Shown: positions 10,319 to 21,435 of the stretch, piece after piece
How the letters are laid out: every line of letters begins with the position of its first letter
Numbering within the stretch: position 1 is the first letter of the stretch
Assembly: GCA_029255685.2 (NCBI GenBank)
Contig: CM055319.2
Location: 17,139,247-17,203,246, forward strand
DNA from: Silene conica
Taxonomy: Eukaryota; Streptophyta; Magnoliopsida; Caryophyllales; Caryophyllaceae
DNA length: 64,000 nt
Reading direction: 5' to 3'
Notes under the pieces: generated by a model
Seen by the model: only the letters and a program-made list of their open reading frames with translations
Database searches by the model: none
What the model was told of the DNA's origin: nothing
Position numbers and translations under genes: made by a program

Positions 10319-13300
10319 CTACAACTTAGGAACACATCCAATTCCCATGGAATGAATGTGCCCTTCATGCTTATCACGTGGTAATGCTTTTGTGAGAGGA
10401 TCAGCTATGTTGTCATCCGTAGCGATCTTATCAATGAAAATCTCCTTTTGCTCCACGTAATCTCTGATTAGATGAGCTTTCCGTTGTACATGCCTAGCCT
10501 TGTTGCTAGACTTATGCTCCTTAGCTTGGAAGATGGCACCTTTATTATCACAATAAACGGTGATTGGGTCATTCGAACTAGGCACTACTGATAGTCCTTG
10601 TAAGAATTGACGCATCCATATTGCTTCCTTAGCTGCTTCTGAGGCGGCATAGTACTCGGACTCAGTCGTAGAATCTGCTGTAACACTCTGTTTAGAACTT
10701 TTCCAGCTGACAGCAGCGCCATTAAGAGTCATCTCGATCCGTTTGGAAGCTAGCATCTGCGTAACCCGTGGCGCAGAGCGTCGAGTCGCCTCCGTAAGTC
10801 AATCCCCAATCTTTAGTCCTCCGTAGGTACTTAAGAATGTTTTTCACGGCCATCCAGTGTGGTTCACCTGGATGAGCTTGGAATCGACTGGTCATACTCA
10901 ATGCATATGCAACGTCTGGACGTGTGCATATCATGGCATACATGATCGATCCTATTGCCGAAGCATAAGGAATCCGACTCATGTGCTCTTTCTCTTCCAA
11001 TGACTTAGCTTCTTGAGTCTTGCTCAAGTGAAGCCCAGGAGTCATAGGAAGGAACCCCTTCTTGGAGTTGGTCATGCTGAATCTCTCCAGAATCTTATCT
11101 ATATAAGACTCCTGACTGAGAGACAACATCCGTCGTGATCTATCCCTGTAGATACGGATGCCCAAAATTCTTTGTGCCTCTCCCAGATCTTTCATCTGGA
11201 AATGGTTTTTCAACCATGCTTTAACCGAAGATAAGAGAGGTATGTCATTCCCAATCAAGAGTATGTCGTCGACATACAGTACTAGGAATACAATCTTGCT
11301 CCCACCCGACTTGATATAGAGACATGGTTCCTCGACTGATCGAATGAACCCATTCTCTTTTATCACTTGGTCGAAGCGATGATTCCAACTCCGCGATGCT
11401 TGCTTAAGTCCATAGATGGAACGCTTAAGCTTGCAAACTTTCTTAGGATGCTTAGGATCAATAAAACCCTCTGGTTGTACCATGTACAACTCTTCCTCCA
11501 AATAACCGTTTAAGAAGGCGGTTTTAACGTCCATTTGCCATATTTCATAATCGTGAAATGCGGCGATCGCTAAGATAATCCGAATGGAACGTAGCATGAC
11601 TACGGGTGCAAAGATCTCATCGTAGTGCAAGCCTGGCACTTGGGCGAAACCTTTAGTAACTAGTCTTGCCTTGTGGATATCTTGTTGTCCTTCCACGGCA
11701 TGCTTTATCTTGTAAAGCCATTTGCATTGAAGGGGACGTACCTTTGCAGGTAGGTCCACAAGATCCCACACGTTCTCATACATGGAGTCCATCTCGGATT
11801 GCATGGCTTCTAGCCATAGCTTTGAGTCAGAACTGGTCATGGCACCTTTATAGGTTGAGGGTTCATTACCCTCTAGGAGTAAGACGTCATCTATATCACG
11901 TTCCTCGACCATACCAATGTATCTGTCCGGAGGAATAGAGACTCTTCCCGACCTCCTAGGTTCCTCAGGGATATCTACCGCAGCCTCGGTTGAAGGTACT
12001 GTTTCCTCCAATGGTTGCTCGGTAGTTGGTTCTTGAACCTCCGATAACTCGAAGGTTCTATTACTCGACTTGTTCTCGAGAAATTCTTTCTCTAAGAACG
12101 TCGCACTAGCCGCAACAAAAACACGTTGTTCGGTTGGCGAGTAGAAGTAATGACCAAAAGTTCCCTTTGGGTAGCCTATAAAGTATGTCTTGACCGATCG
12201 CGGGCCGAGCTTATCCTCGTGTCTCCACTTGACATAAGCCTCGCAGCCCCAAACCCGAATAAAGGACAAGTTAGGGACCGTTCCCTTCCATAATTCGTAT
12301 GGAGTCTTGTCAAAAGCTTTAGACGGACTCCGGTTAAGTATTAGAGCGGCTGACAAAAGAGCATAGCCCCACAATGAATCAGGCACAACGGTGTGACTCA
12401 TCATGGATCGAACCATATCAAGTAGAGTTCGATTTCTCCGTTCGGACACCATTTAATTGTGGTGTTCCAGGTGGAGTCAACTGTAGCACGATGCCACAGT
12501 CTTTAAGGTGTTGATCAAACTCGTGTGAAAGATACTCACCACCACGATCTGAACGTAGTGCTTTAATCTTTCTACCCAGCTGGTTCTGTACCCTATTCTG
12601 GTATTCTTTGAACTTGTCAAAGGATTCACTTTTATGTTTCATCAAGTAGACATAGCCATATCTACTTAAATCATCCGTGAAACTGATGAAATACCTATAG
12701 CCTTCTCGTGCGTTGATCGACATAGGGCCACATACGTCCGTATGTATGAGTCCTAATAGGCCGGCAGCGCGCATTCCAACACCTTTGAAGGAAATACGAG
12801 TCATTTTGCCGATGAGACATGATTCACACGTGCCATATGATTCGAAATCAAAGGGCGATATTGCTCCATTCTGTATGAGCTGTTTTACGCGTTTCTCATT
12901 TATGTGTCCCATACGACAATGCCATAGGTAAGTTTGATCTTTGTCACCTACCTTTAATCTCTTGTTATTCACATGTAATATCTCGGTAGTTTGATCTAAA
13001 ACATAAATTTCATTCATGGAAACTGCCTTGTCATAAATCATATTGTGTAAGGAGAAAATACAGCTATTATTCTCTATTAAAAATGAAAAACCGAGTTTGT
13101 CAAGTGCAGAAACTGAAATAATGTTTTTGGACAAACTAGGAACATAATAACAGTTATATAAAAATAACTCGAATCCACTTGGAAGCTGGATCACGTATGT
13201 TCCCTTCGAGACTGCAGCAACGCGTGCTCCATTCCCGACACGCAGGTCCACCTCACCCTTGATTAGGGGTTCTTGGTTTCGGAGGCCCTGCACATGATTA

Positions 13301-13997
13301 CATAGATGAGAACCACAACCAGTATCAAGTACCCAAGTTCCGCAACTTGCATGGTTAATCTCAATCATGTGAATAAAAGAAGAAGAAGACATACCAACAG
13401 GAGTAACGCGGCCTGCCTTAATATCCTCACGATACACGGGGCATGAGCGCCTCCAATGCCTAGTCTTGTGGCAATGGTGACATTCCATGCTTGTATCCTT
13501 GCTCTTTGTCTTGCCCTGTGAGTTGCTCGACTCACCTGGCCCACTCTTAGTAAATCCTGGTTTCTTGAACCTGGGCTTACCTACTGCTAGGTCGCCCTGA
13601 GCTTTAGCCTTCCCTTTACCCTTTCCCTTACTGGAGATCATGAGAACATCCTGCTTCACGCTCCCATTTAATTTCAGATCCTTCTCAGTCTGTACGAGAA
13701 GGGAGTGGAGCTCATGAGGAGTCTTCTTCATGTCGTTCATGTAGTAGTTGGCCCTAAAGAGGGCGAACCCATCATGAAGCGAATGAAGCATTCGATCAAC
13801 GATTATGTTCTCACTGATCTTGCAGTTCAGGGTCTCCAGTTTCTCGATATTCTCAATCATGTTGAGAATATGTGGGCTAACAGCTTGGCCCTTCTGGAGT
13901 TTCGCCTCAAAGAAGCGACATGTATGCTCATAAGAAACGATTCTCGGAGCTTTCGAGAATTCGTTAGAGAGCGTGGTGAAAATCTTGTTTGCACCAT
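10319..13997 (-). pseudogene. A3 gag-pol, 3' part (gag C-terminus to RNase H), frameshifted
   Basis: Continues from the gag fragment at 22433-22751 across the A2 insertion. In order on the minus strand: gag C-terminal half, zinc knuckle region, protease (LDTGCGSH), integrase, reverse transcriptase (YVDDILLIGND) and RNase H. Breaks: the knuckle region reads HHCHKTRHWRRSC, with R where A1 and A2 have the usual G; two bases are missing at about 12447-12450, just before the integrase catalytic Glu; and 29 bases are missing near 10727-10731 at the start of RNase H, bounded by a short ACTC microhomology. One Asn codon is also lost in the MYENNVWDL stretch. Beyond these, the RNase H C-terminal section is present here to its normal stop at 10319, including ADSTTESEYYAASEAAKEA, which A1 and A2 lack. 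Confidence 0.9.
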
Positions 13998-14002
13998 GGG
14001 AT

Positions 14003-14999
14003 TGTTGGGGCTGGTGTCCTTGACAATTAAGTACAATGACTTATTAAATCTCTTTAAGGATCACAAGGGCATACTTCTGTATTATTACCAGTTGATCCAC
14101 GTTTATCAATAACGGTTGGCTTGCTAGATAAGTTTGACGTTATTGTCATACGGATGGCGGTGGTCAACTGGTCCCTATACGTCACACCTATAGGACACGT
14201 TTGAGAGATGTGAAGGTATGAAAATACAGTCACATTTTGCCGGATATGACTAAACGGTTAGTCAGAGGTATTGACTATTAAATTAGTCAATAAGATGTTG
14301 AGAATTACTATTTAATACGGATTAAATAATTTTAGCTAATACGGATTACAAGAATAATTCGTAAATTAAATATAAACGGTTATATTTAATTAAATATTAT
14401 ATTCGCGTATTAATATAAACAGTTATATTAATTTAGGTAATTATACAATATCGTATTTTATCAGACCGTTATTAATATATCGACTGTATTAATATCTGAT
14501 AACATGTTACGATTTATAAATTAAACCCGCGAAATATATTAAAGCTAATTGGGTCGAATCACGAATTAGAATAAGGTAAGAGTGGAAAGCCCACTCCTAC
14601 CCAAACTCTAATTTCGGCCGAAATAACTATATAAGGAGGAGGACTCTCCTTATATCAGTAACTCTTGTTGCACTGTAACATCATTCTCAAGTAAAATTAG
14701 GGTTTTGAGAGCACTCTTCTCCCAAAACCTCAGATCTCACATCTAAAACCTCAAGGGCTCTCCCTATATTGCAAGGCAATTAGAGAGGATTTCTAGCACA
14801 CGCGGCCACGTCTCAGACTAAGTCTTGGGTGCAAGTTATAGGAGGGAATTTGCATTAATTCCTGTTCTTAGGCCTTTTTGCGCGAGGACTAAAGGTTGTA
14901 CTTCTTTTCTCATGTTTTTAATCTTATGACAATATTCACAGTTGTATATTTCATTATAATCCTGTAATTTTGGGGTGAATACGCGTTTTATTCCCCACA
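14003..14999 (+). repeat. A2 5' LTR (short form)
   Basis: Begins TGTTGGGGCTGGTG directly after the TSD and ends TTATTCCCCACA. It lacks the extra 73 bp that begin the LTRs of A1 and A3. It contains a series of short hairpins with ACGG or ACAG loops between 14145 and 14432, and the TATA-like TATATAA at 14628-14634 within the inverted repeat ATATAAGGAG (14629-14638) / CTCCTTATAT (14646-14655). Transcription likely starts shortly downstream of that. Confidence 0.95.
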
Positions 15000-15014
15000 A
15001 GTGGTATCAGAGCC
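15000..15014 (+). other. A2 primer-binding site
   Basis: AGTGGTATCAGAGCC lies directly after the 5' LTR. TGGTATCAGAGC is complementary to the 3' end of plant initiator-Met tRNA, the usual minus-strand primer for copia and many gypsy elements. Confidence 0.9.
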
Positions 15015-16745
15015 TTAGGCCATGAAAATTTTACAATTGTGTCTTTCATAAAATCAAAATTTTGAGAAAACCGTGCATCTGCCTAGGCACTCGATCGAGT
15101 CCCTGTGACACTCGATCGAGTGCCCCCGTACCAGGCTGCCGTGCGTGTATTTTTAGTGAGAATTCGATCTTGTTTTCGATTATAATTTGCATATTGTTAA
15201 TTAATCGATATTTTTAGCAATATGTGAATCTTTTGTTTTGTTTATATATGATTTACAAGTTTTAAATCCAAGTTATTAACTCGTTTTAATGTAAAAGTGC
15301 AGCGATTTGCAAATTTTATAAGCCACTCGATCGAGCCCTGCTGCACTCGATCGAGTGACCCTGACACTCGATCGAGTGCCCCTGTTACTCGATCGAGTGC
15401 TCTCGTTTCGGGGTGTTTAGTTTCGAAAATAACTTGTTTCTTATTTTCACATGGCTTAAAATAATATACTGTATACGGAAATAGTATATTATTTAGTGAA
15501 ACGGTTCACCCTTGTTTGATACATATTGTTTTTAAAGCAGTTTAAAACAATGGATTATATGTTTATTAAAATTGGTGATTAAAACGGTATAGTCACTTAA
15601 TTTTAATCTTAAAAAGGTGGTTTGGTATAAATTTATTAATCATAATAACAGTATTATGTCATGTATAAATTGTTTTTAGTTGATGCATTTTATTTATCGT
15701 CTTGTGAATGCCTTGAATGCTTTCAATAACGTATTTAATTTTTGCAAACGGTTGTAACTTAGTGTGGCCTTAGAAGATTGTGTCACCGTAATGATGGGAC
15801 ACGATCTTGCTTGTAATTTTGAGATCTTGAATCTCCGTTTTGGGTTTTTGCCATGTAATTACTTTTGTATTTAAATTAGAATGTATCTAGGTCTACTCAT
15901 GTAATTTAAATTAGTAATTTTGTGAAGACCAAAGAGAAGACGGAGACCGGATGCTCACTCCCGCTGCAAGGACCAAGATGAAACATCAAGACAAGCTTCT
16001 AGGGTCCAACGGTGGATTCCAAGTTGTTTTATGTTTATTTTGGTAGGATAGGCCACACTAGGACTTTTATTTACGTTTATTGCATTTATCTTTACGCTTT
16101 CATCGATAATAGCTTGCATCATATTCCGCCTAAAAACCAAACCACCTATATCATGCCTGAAAACTGACTCATGTAGAGGTCTCGCGTTAGTTTTCTGTGA
16201 CAATACAGATGTCACATGTCATTTAAAGCCATCACTTTATTTAATTCATTCACGCAATGCTAGTTTTTAGTTCACTTAAATATGAATAAATAAAAGTTGA
16301 TGGGGTCTTCCTCGTATAACCAAAAATTGAGATTAGTCTTTATAAATCAGCCTCCCATGAATCCCTTCTTCGTCGGTAGGCATAATATGACCCCTTCTAC
16401 GTCGGGTAAGTGGGAACAGATGATTTATTTTATCTCAACATCATGGTCACTCGATAATATTCCAGTGACTGAGATGGACTAATAGATAGGATTTACGGAA
16501 ATCTATCGACCAAGAGTTCCAACGATTGGAATTAGCCAAACTGTGGGCTTATCAATATACGGAAATTGAGTCTTGGGATCGTTTATATAATTCTTGAGGG
16601 AGATCAATTATATAAATGCATGAGTCTACGAGTTTAAATTCACATTTAATATAGACTTAAATCACAACAATAAGTTGCTTATATGGTTTTGTTTTATCTT
16701 CTTTTCAGTGTAGAACACGTTCAATAAAACTGCTGTAAAACTAAA
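15015..16745 (+). other. A2 untranslated leader with palindromes and a likely intron
   Basis: About 1.7 kb with no long frame. Six copies of CACTCGATCGAGTG or one-sided variants lie at 15089-15399. A conserved block ATGAATCCCTTCTTCG near 16357 is followed by a perfect donor GTAAGT (16406) and by a pyrimidine-rich acceptor TTATCTTCTTTTCAG ending at 16708, 37 bases before the gag ATG. The implied intron is 303 bases. Confidence 0.7.
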
Positions 16746-19700
16746 ATGGCTGGTGAAGACCCAATGCCAAGTGCCAAGCTAGCACGTGAATCCTGGCTAA
16801 AAGCCTTCATGGACTCCATGAATCAGTCAACTAGACTGAGGAATGATGGGTCAAACTTCTCTGACTGGGAGGCAGCACTACGGAATGCTGCCATTGCTGA
16901 CGGAAAGCTCAAGTTCTTAACTGAGCCCATTCCGCCACACCCAGGAACTGGAGCTAGAGCCAACGAAATTCGCGCTCATAGCGATTTCGTTATGGAAGCG
17001 GGTGCGATAAAGAACGTACTCATCTATGCAATGGAATCCAATTTGCAAAGACGCTTCATAACCCATGGTGCAAACAAGATTTTCACCACGCTCACTAACG
17101 AATTCTCCAAGGCTCCGAGAATCGTTTCTTATGAGCATACCTGTCGCTTCTTTGAGGCGAAACTCCAGAAGGGCCAAGCTGTTAGCCCACATATTCTCAA
17201 CATGATTGAGAATATCGAGAAACTGGAGTCCCTAAACTGCAAGATCAGTGAGAACATCATCGTTGATCGCATGCTTCATTCGCTTCATAATGGGTTCGCC
17301 CTCTTTAGGGCTAACTACTACATGAACGACATGAAGAAGACTCCCCACGAGCTCCACTCCCTTCTCGTACAGACTGAGAAGGATCTTAAGTTGAGTGGGA
17401 GTCTTAAGCAGGATGTTCTCATGATCTCCAGTAAGGGGAAAGGTAGAGGGAAGGCTAAAGCTCAGGGCGACCTAGCAGTAGGTAAGCCCAGGTTCAAGAA
17501 ACCAGGATTTGCTAAGAGTGGGCCTGGTGAGTCGAGTAACTCACAAGGCAAGACAAAGAGCAAGGATACAAGCATGGAATGTCACCATTGCCACAAGACT
17601 GGGCATTGGAGGCGCTCCTGCCCCGTGTATCGCGAGGACATTAAGGCAGGCCGTGTTACTCCTGTTGGTATGTCTTCTTCTTCTTTTATTCACATGATTG
17701 AGATTAACCACGCAAGTTGCGGAACTTGGGTACTTGATACTGGTTGTGGTTCTCATCTATGTAATCATGTGCAGGGCCTCCGAAACCAAGAACCCCTAAT
17801 CAAGGGTGAGGTTGACCTGCGTGTCGGGAATGGAGCACGTGTTGCTGCAATCTCGAGGGGAACATACGTAATCCAGCTTCCAAGTGGATTCGAGTTATCT
17901 TTATATAACTGTTATTATGTTCCTTGTTTGTCCAAAAACATTATTTCAGTTTCTGCGCTTGACAAACTCGGCTTTTCATTTGTAATAGAGAATAATAGCT
18001 GTATTTTCTCCTTACACAATATGATTTATGGCAAGGCAGTTTCCATGAATGGAATTTATGTTTTAGATCAAACTACCGAGATATTACATGTGAATAATAA
18101 AAGAATAAAGGTAGGTGACAAAGATCAAACTTACCTATGGCATTGTCGTATGGGACACATAAATGAGAAACGCGTAAAACAGCTCATGCAGAATGGAGCT
18201 ATTTCACCCTTTGATTTCGAATCATATGGCACGTGTGAATCATGTCTCATCGGCAAAATGACTCGTATTTCCTTCAAAGGTGTTGGAATGCGCGCTGCCG
18301 ACCTATTAGGACTCATACATACGGACGTATGTGGCCCTATGTCGATCAACGCACGAGATGGCTATAGGTATTTCATCACTTTCACGGATGATTTAAGTAG
18401 ATTTGGCTATGTCTACTTAATGAAGCACAAAAGTGAATCCTTTGACAAGTTCAAAGAATACCAGAATCGGGTACAGAACCAGCTGGGTAGAAAGATTAAA
18501 GCACTACGCTCGGATCGTGGTGGTGAGTATCTTTCACGCGAGTTTGATCAACACCTTAAAGACTGTGGGATCGTGCTACAGTTGACTCCACCTGGAACAC
18601 CACAATTAAATGGTGTGTCCGAACGGAGAAATCGAACTTTACTTGATATGGTTCGATCCATGATGAGTCACACCGTTGTGCCTGATTCATTGTGGGGCTA
18701 TGCTCTTTTGTCAGCCGCTCTAATACTTAACCGAAGTCCGTCTAAAGCTGTTGACAAGACTCCATTCGAGCTATGGAAGGGAACGGTCCCTAACTTGTCC
18801 TTTATTCGGGTTTGGGGCTGCGAGGCTTATGTCAAGTGGAGACACGAGGATAAGCTCGGCCCGCGATCGGTCAAGACATACTTTATAGGCTACCCAAAGG
18901 GAACGTTTGGTCATTACTTCTACTCGCCTACCGAACAACGTGTTTTTGTTGCGGCTAGTGCGACGTTCTTAGAGAAAGAATTTCTCGAGAACAAGTCGAG
19001 TAATAGAACCTTCGAGTTATCGGAGGTTCAAGAACCAAATACCGAGCAACCATTGGAGGAAACAGTACCTCCAACCGAGGCTGCGGTAGATATCCCTGAG
19101 GAACCTAGGAGGTCGGGAAGAGTCTCTATTCCACCGGACAGATACATTGGTATGGTCGAGGAACACGATACAGATGACGTCTTACTCCTAGAGGGTAATG
19201 AACCCACAACCTATAAAGGTGCCATGACCAGTTCTGACTCAAAGCTATGGCTAGAAGCCATGCAATCCGAGATGGACTCCATGTATGAGAACAACGTGTG
19301 GGATCTTGTGGACCTACCTGCAAAGGTACGTCCCCTTCAATGCAAATGGCTTTACAAGATAAAGCATGCCGTGGAAGGACAACAAGATATCCATAAGGCT
19401 AGACTAGTTGCTAAAGGTTTCACTCAAGTGCCAGGCTTGCACTATGATGAGATCTTTGCACCCGTAGTCATGCTACGTTCCATTCGGATTATCTTAGCGA
19501 TCGCCGCATTTCATGACTATGAAATATGGCAAATGGACGTTAAAACCGCCTTCTTAAACGGTTATTTGGAGGAAGAGTTGTACATGGTACAACCCGAGGG
19601 TTTTATCGATCCAGCACATCCTAAGAAAGTTTGCAAGCTTAAGCGTTCCATCTATGGACTTAAGCAAGCATCGCGGAGTTGGAATCATCGCTTCGACCAA

Positions 19701-20444
19701 GTGATAAAAGATAATGGGTTCATTCGATCAGTCGAGGAACCATGTCTCTATATCAAGTCGAGTGGGAGTAAGATTGTATTCCTAGTACTGTATGTCGATG
19801 ACATACTCTTGATTGGGAATGACATACCTCTCTTATCTTCGGTTAAAGCATGGTTGAAAAACCACTTCCAGATGAAAGATCTGGGAGAGGCACAAAGAAT
19901 TTTGGGCATCCGTATCTACAGGGATAGATCACGACGGATGTTGTCTCTCAGTCAGGAATCTTATATAGAGAAGATTCTGGAGAGATTCAGTATGACGAAC
20001 TCCAAGAAGGGGTTCCTTCCTATGACTCCTGGGCTTCACTTGAGCAAGTCTCAAGAAGCTAAGTCAGTGGAAGAGAAAGAGCGCATGAGTCGGATTCCTT
20101 ATGCTTCGGCAATAGGATCGATCATGTATGGCATGATATGCACACGTCCAGACGTTGCATATGCATTGAGTATGACAAGTCGATTCCAAGCTCATCCAGG
20201 TGAACAACACTGGATGGCCGTGAAAAACATTCTTAAGTACCTACGGAGGACTAAAGATTGGGGATTGACTTATGGAGGCGACTCAACGCTCTGCGCCACG
20301 GGTTACGCAGATGCTAGCTTCCAAACAGATCGAGATGACTCGAAATCTCAGTCTGGTTTTGTCTTTACTCTTAATGGCGCTGCTGTCAGCTGGAAAAGTT
20401 CTAAACAGAATGTTACAGCAGATTCTACGACTGAGTCCGCGTAA
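16746..20444 (+). CDS. A2 gag-pol polyprotein (1232 codons), RNase H truncated
   Basis: A single open frame. The gag domain comes first (GSNFSDWEAALRNAA near residue 35), then a basic linker and the zinc knuckle C-X2-C-X4-H-X4-C at residues 279-292, then protease LDTGCGSH with its catalytic Asp near 331. Integrase follows with an HHCC finger, Asp near 527, Asp near 590 and Glu near 626 (D-35-E spacing). Reverse transcriptase has TAFLNGYLEEELYMVQPEGF and YVDDILLIGND near 1018. RNase H starts at GYADASF (near 1189) but the frame stops after ADSTTES because a deletion creates a TAA. Order protease-integrase-RT-RNase H marks Ty1/copia; I would place it near Tork/TAR but cannot prove the lineage. 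The product is missing the RNase H C-terminal portion and is probably defective or dependent on another copy. Confidence 0.95.
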   Translation: MAGEDPMPSAKLARESWLKAFMDSMNQSTRLRNDGSNFSDWEAALRNAAIADGKLKFLTEPIPPHPGTGARANEIRAHSDFVMEAGAIKNVLIYAMESNLQRRFITHGANKIFTTLTNEFSKAPRIVSYEHTCRFFEAKLQKGQAVSPHILNMIENIEKLESLNCKISENIIVDRMLHSLHNGFALFRANYYMNDMKKTPHELHSLLVQTEKDLKLSGSLKQDVLMISSKGKGRGKAKAQGDLAVGKPRFKKPGFAKSGPGESSNSQGKTKSKDTSMECHHCHKTGHWRRSCPVYREDIKAGRVTPVGMSSSSFIHMIEINHASCGTWVLDTGCGSHLCNHVQGLRNQEPLIKGEVDLRVGNGARVAAISRGTYVIQLPSGFELSLYNCYYVPCLSKNIISVSALDKLGFSFVIENNSCIFSLHNMIYGKAVSMNGIYVLDQTTEILHVNNKRIKVGDKDQTYLWHCRMGHINEKRVKQLMQNGAISPFDFESYGTCESCLIGKMTRISFKGVGMRAADLLGLIHTDVCGPMSINARDGYRYFITFTDDLSRFGYVYLMKHKSESFDKFKEYQNRVQNQLGRKIKALRSDRGGEYLSREFDQHLKDCGIVLQLTPPGTPQLNGVSERRNRTLLDMVRSMMSHTVVPDSLWGYALLSAALILNRSPSKAVDKTPFELWKGTVPNLSFIRVWGCEAYVKWRHEDKLGPRSVKTYFIGYPKGTFGHYFYSPTEQRVFVAASATFLEKEFLENKSSNRTFELSEVQEPNTEQPLEETVPPTEAAVDIPEEPRRSGRVSIPPDRYIGMVEEHDTDDVLLLEGNEPTTYKGAMTSSDSKLWLEAMQSEMDSMYENNVWDLVDLPAKVRPLQCKWLYKIKHAVEGQQDIHKARLVAKGFTQVPGLHYDEIFAPVVMLRSIRIILAIAAFHDYEIWQMDVKTAFLNGYLEEELYMVQPEGFIDPAHPKKVCKLKRSIYGLKQASRSWNHRFDQVIKDNGFIRSVEEPCLYIKSSGSKIVFLVLYVDDILLIGNDIPLLSSVKAWLKNHFQMKDLGEAQRILGIRIYRDRSRRMLSLSQESYIEKILERFSMTNSKKGFLPMTPGLHLSKSQEAKSVEEKERMSRIPYASAIGSIMYGMICTRPDVAYALSMTSRFQAHPGEQHWMAVKNILKYLRRTKDWGLTYGGDSTLCATGYADASFQTDRDDSKSQSGFVFTLNGAAVSWKSSKQNVTADSTTESA

Positions 20445-20573
20445 AAGAAGATATTAATTGATAAGATCGCTACGGATGACAACATAGCTGATCCTCTCAC
20501 TAAAGCATTACCACGTGATAAGCATGAAGGGCACATTCATTCCATGGGAATTGGATGTGTTCCTAAGTTGTAG
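20445..20573 (+). pseudogene. A2 RNase H C-terminal remnant
   Basis: After the premature stop, the old frame resumes as IDKIATDDNIADPLTKALP... and runs to the normal TAG at 20571. Compared with A3, the segment from the Tyr-Tyr after ADSTTESE to just before IDKIA has been deleted, so the frame rejoins only a remnant. Confidence 0.85.
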
Positions 20574-21435
20574 TACTCTTTTATGAATTCATGTAATAAT
20601 TCATTTTCTCGTGTACTCTATTCAACCTTATTGTTATGATATAAAATGTTTTGTTTTTCATGTGGAATTGTACGCCAATTTTGAACACCACAAAGTGAAC
20701 TGATTAACATTACATCGTTTTGGTCCTTGATTACCCACTTGAGCTGATAACTCAGGTAATCATTTTGTGACGTTGGTTGATGGTGGGTTCAACGAGCCAT
20801 AAGTCACGTGGATGACTGACCAATCACAAAGGCGAGTTATACGGATATCTCGTAGGACACCCCGTGACAACGTTATGGAGTCCTAAATGTTTTATAACAT
20901 TGGGTGCCAGGTCGTGGATAGGACCTCCATAGTGTTCCTTAGAGTCGAGTCTTTTGACTTTCAACTGTTTCTTGAGATTAAGACAGATTTTGGGTAACTT
21001 TGGTTTCTTTCCCACGGTCACCGTAACAGGGGCCAAGAGGATTTTTTCTGGGTTATTTCATGCTGGGCGATATCGGCAGGATTCGAGTTGAGGGAAATAT
21101 CCAAACCCTTATCAGGATTTTATCATTTCTCAGGGCCACTCGAGGAGTAGTAACTGAAATGCATGGCCATGCTCGAATACAGATTCGTTTTATCAGTTAA
21201 GTTACTCTCTAGTCGGGGAAACCACTCTTGATACAGATCGCTTGTGAGATACGACCTTTGCGAATGCGGATTTGCAAATTGTCTTACATTGAGTGGGAGA
21301 AATTTTAAAAGGATATGAGATTCGGTTATCGCACCTACACTTGTACGGACAAGTGGGAGTTTGTTGGAGATTGTGTCCTCCACATGTAGTGTGATAACGT
21401 CATTGGACATACCCTTGTACGGACAAGTGGGAGAT
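20574..21435 (+). other. A2 3' untranslated region and duplicated PPT region
   Basis: Non-coding. It carries the conserved block CAGGGCCACTCGAGGAG and the perfect palindrome GCATGGCCATGC (21161-21172). Near the end are AGTGGGAGTT followed by TGTTGGAGATTG at 21363 (distal PPT and old LTR start) and AGTGGGAGAT just before 21436 (proximal PPT, the one used by A2). Confidence 0.75.
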
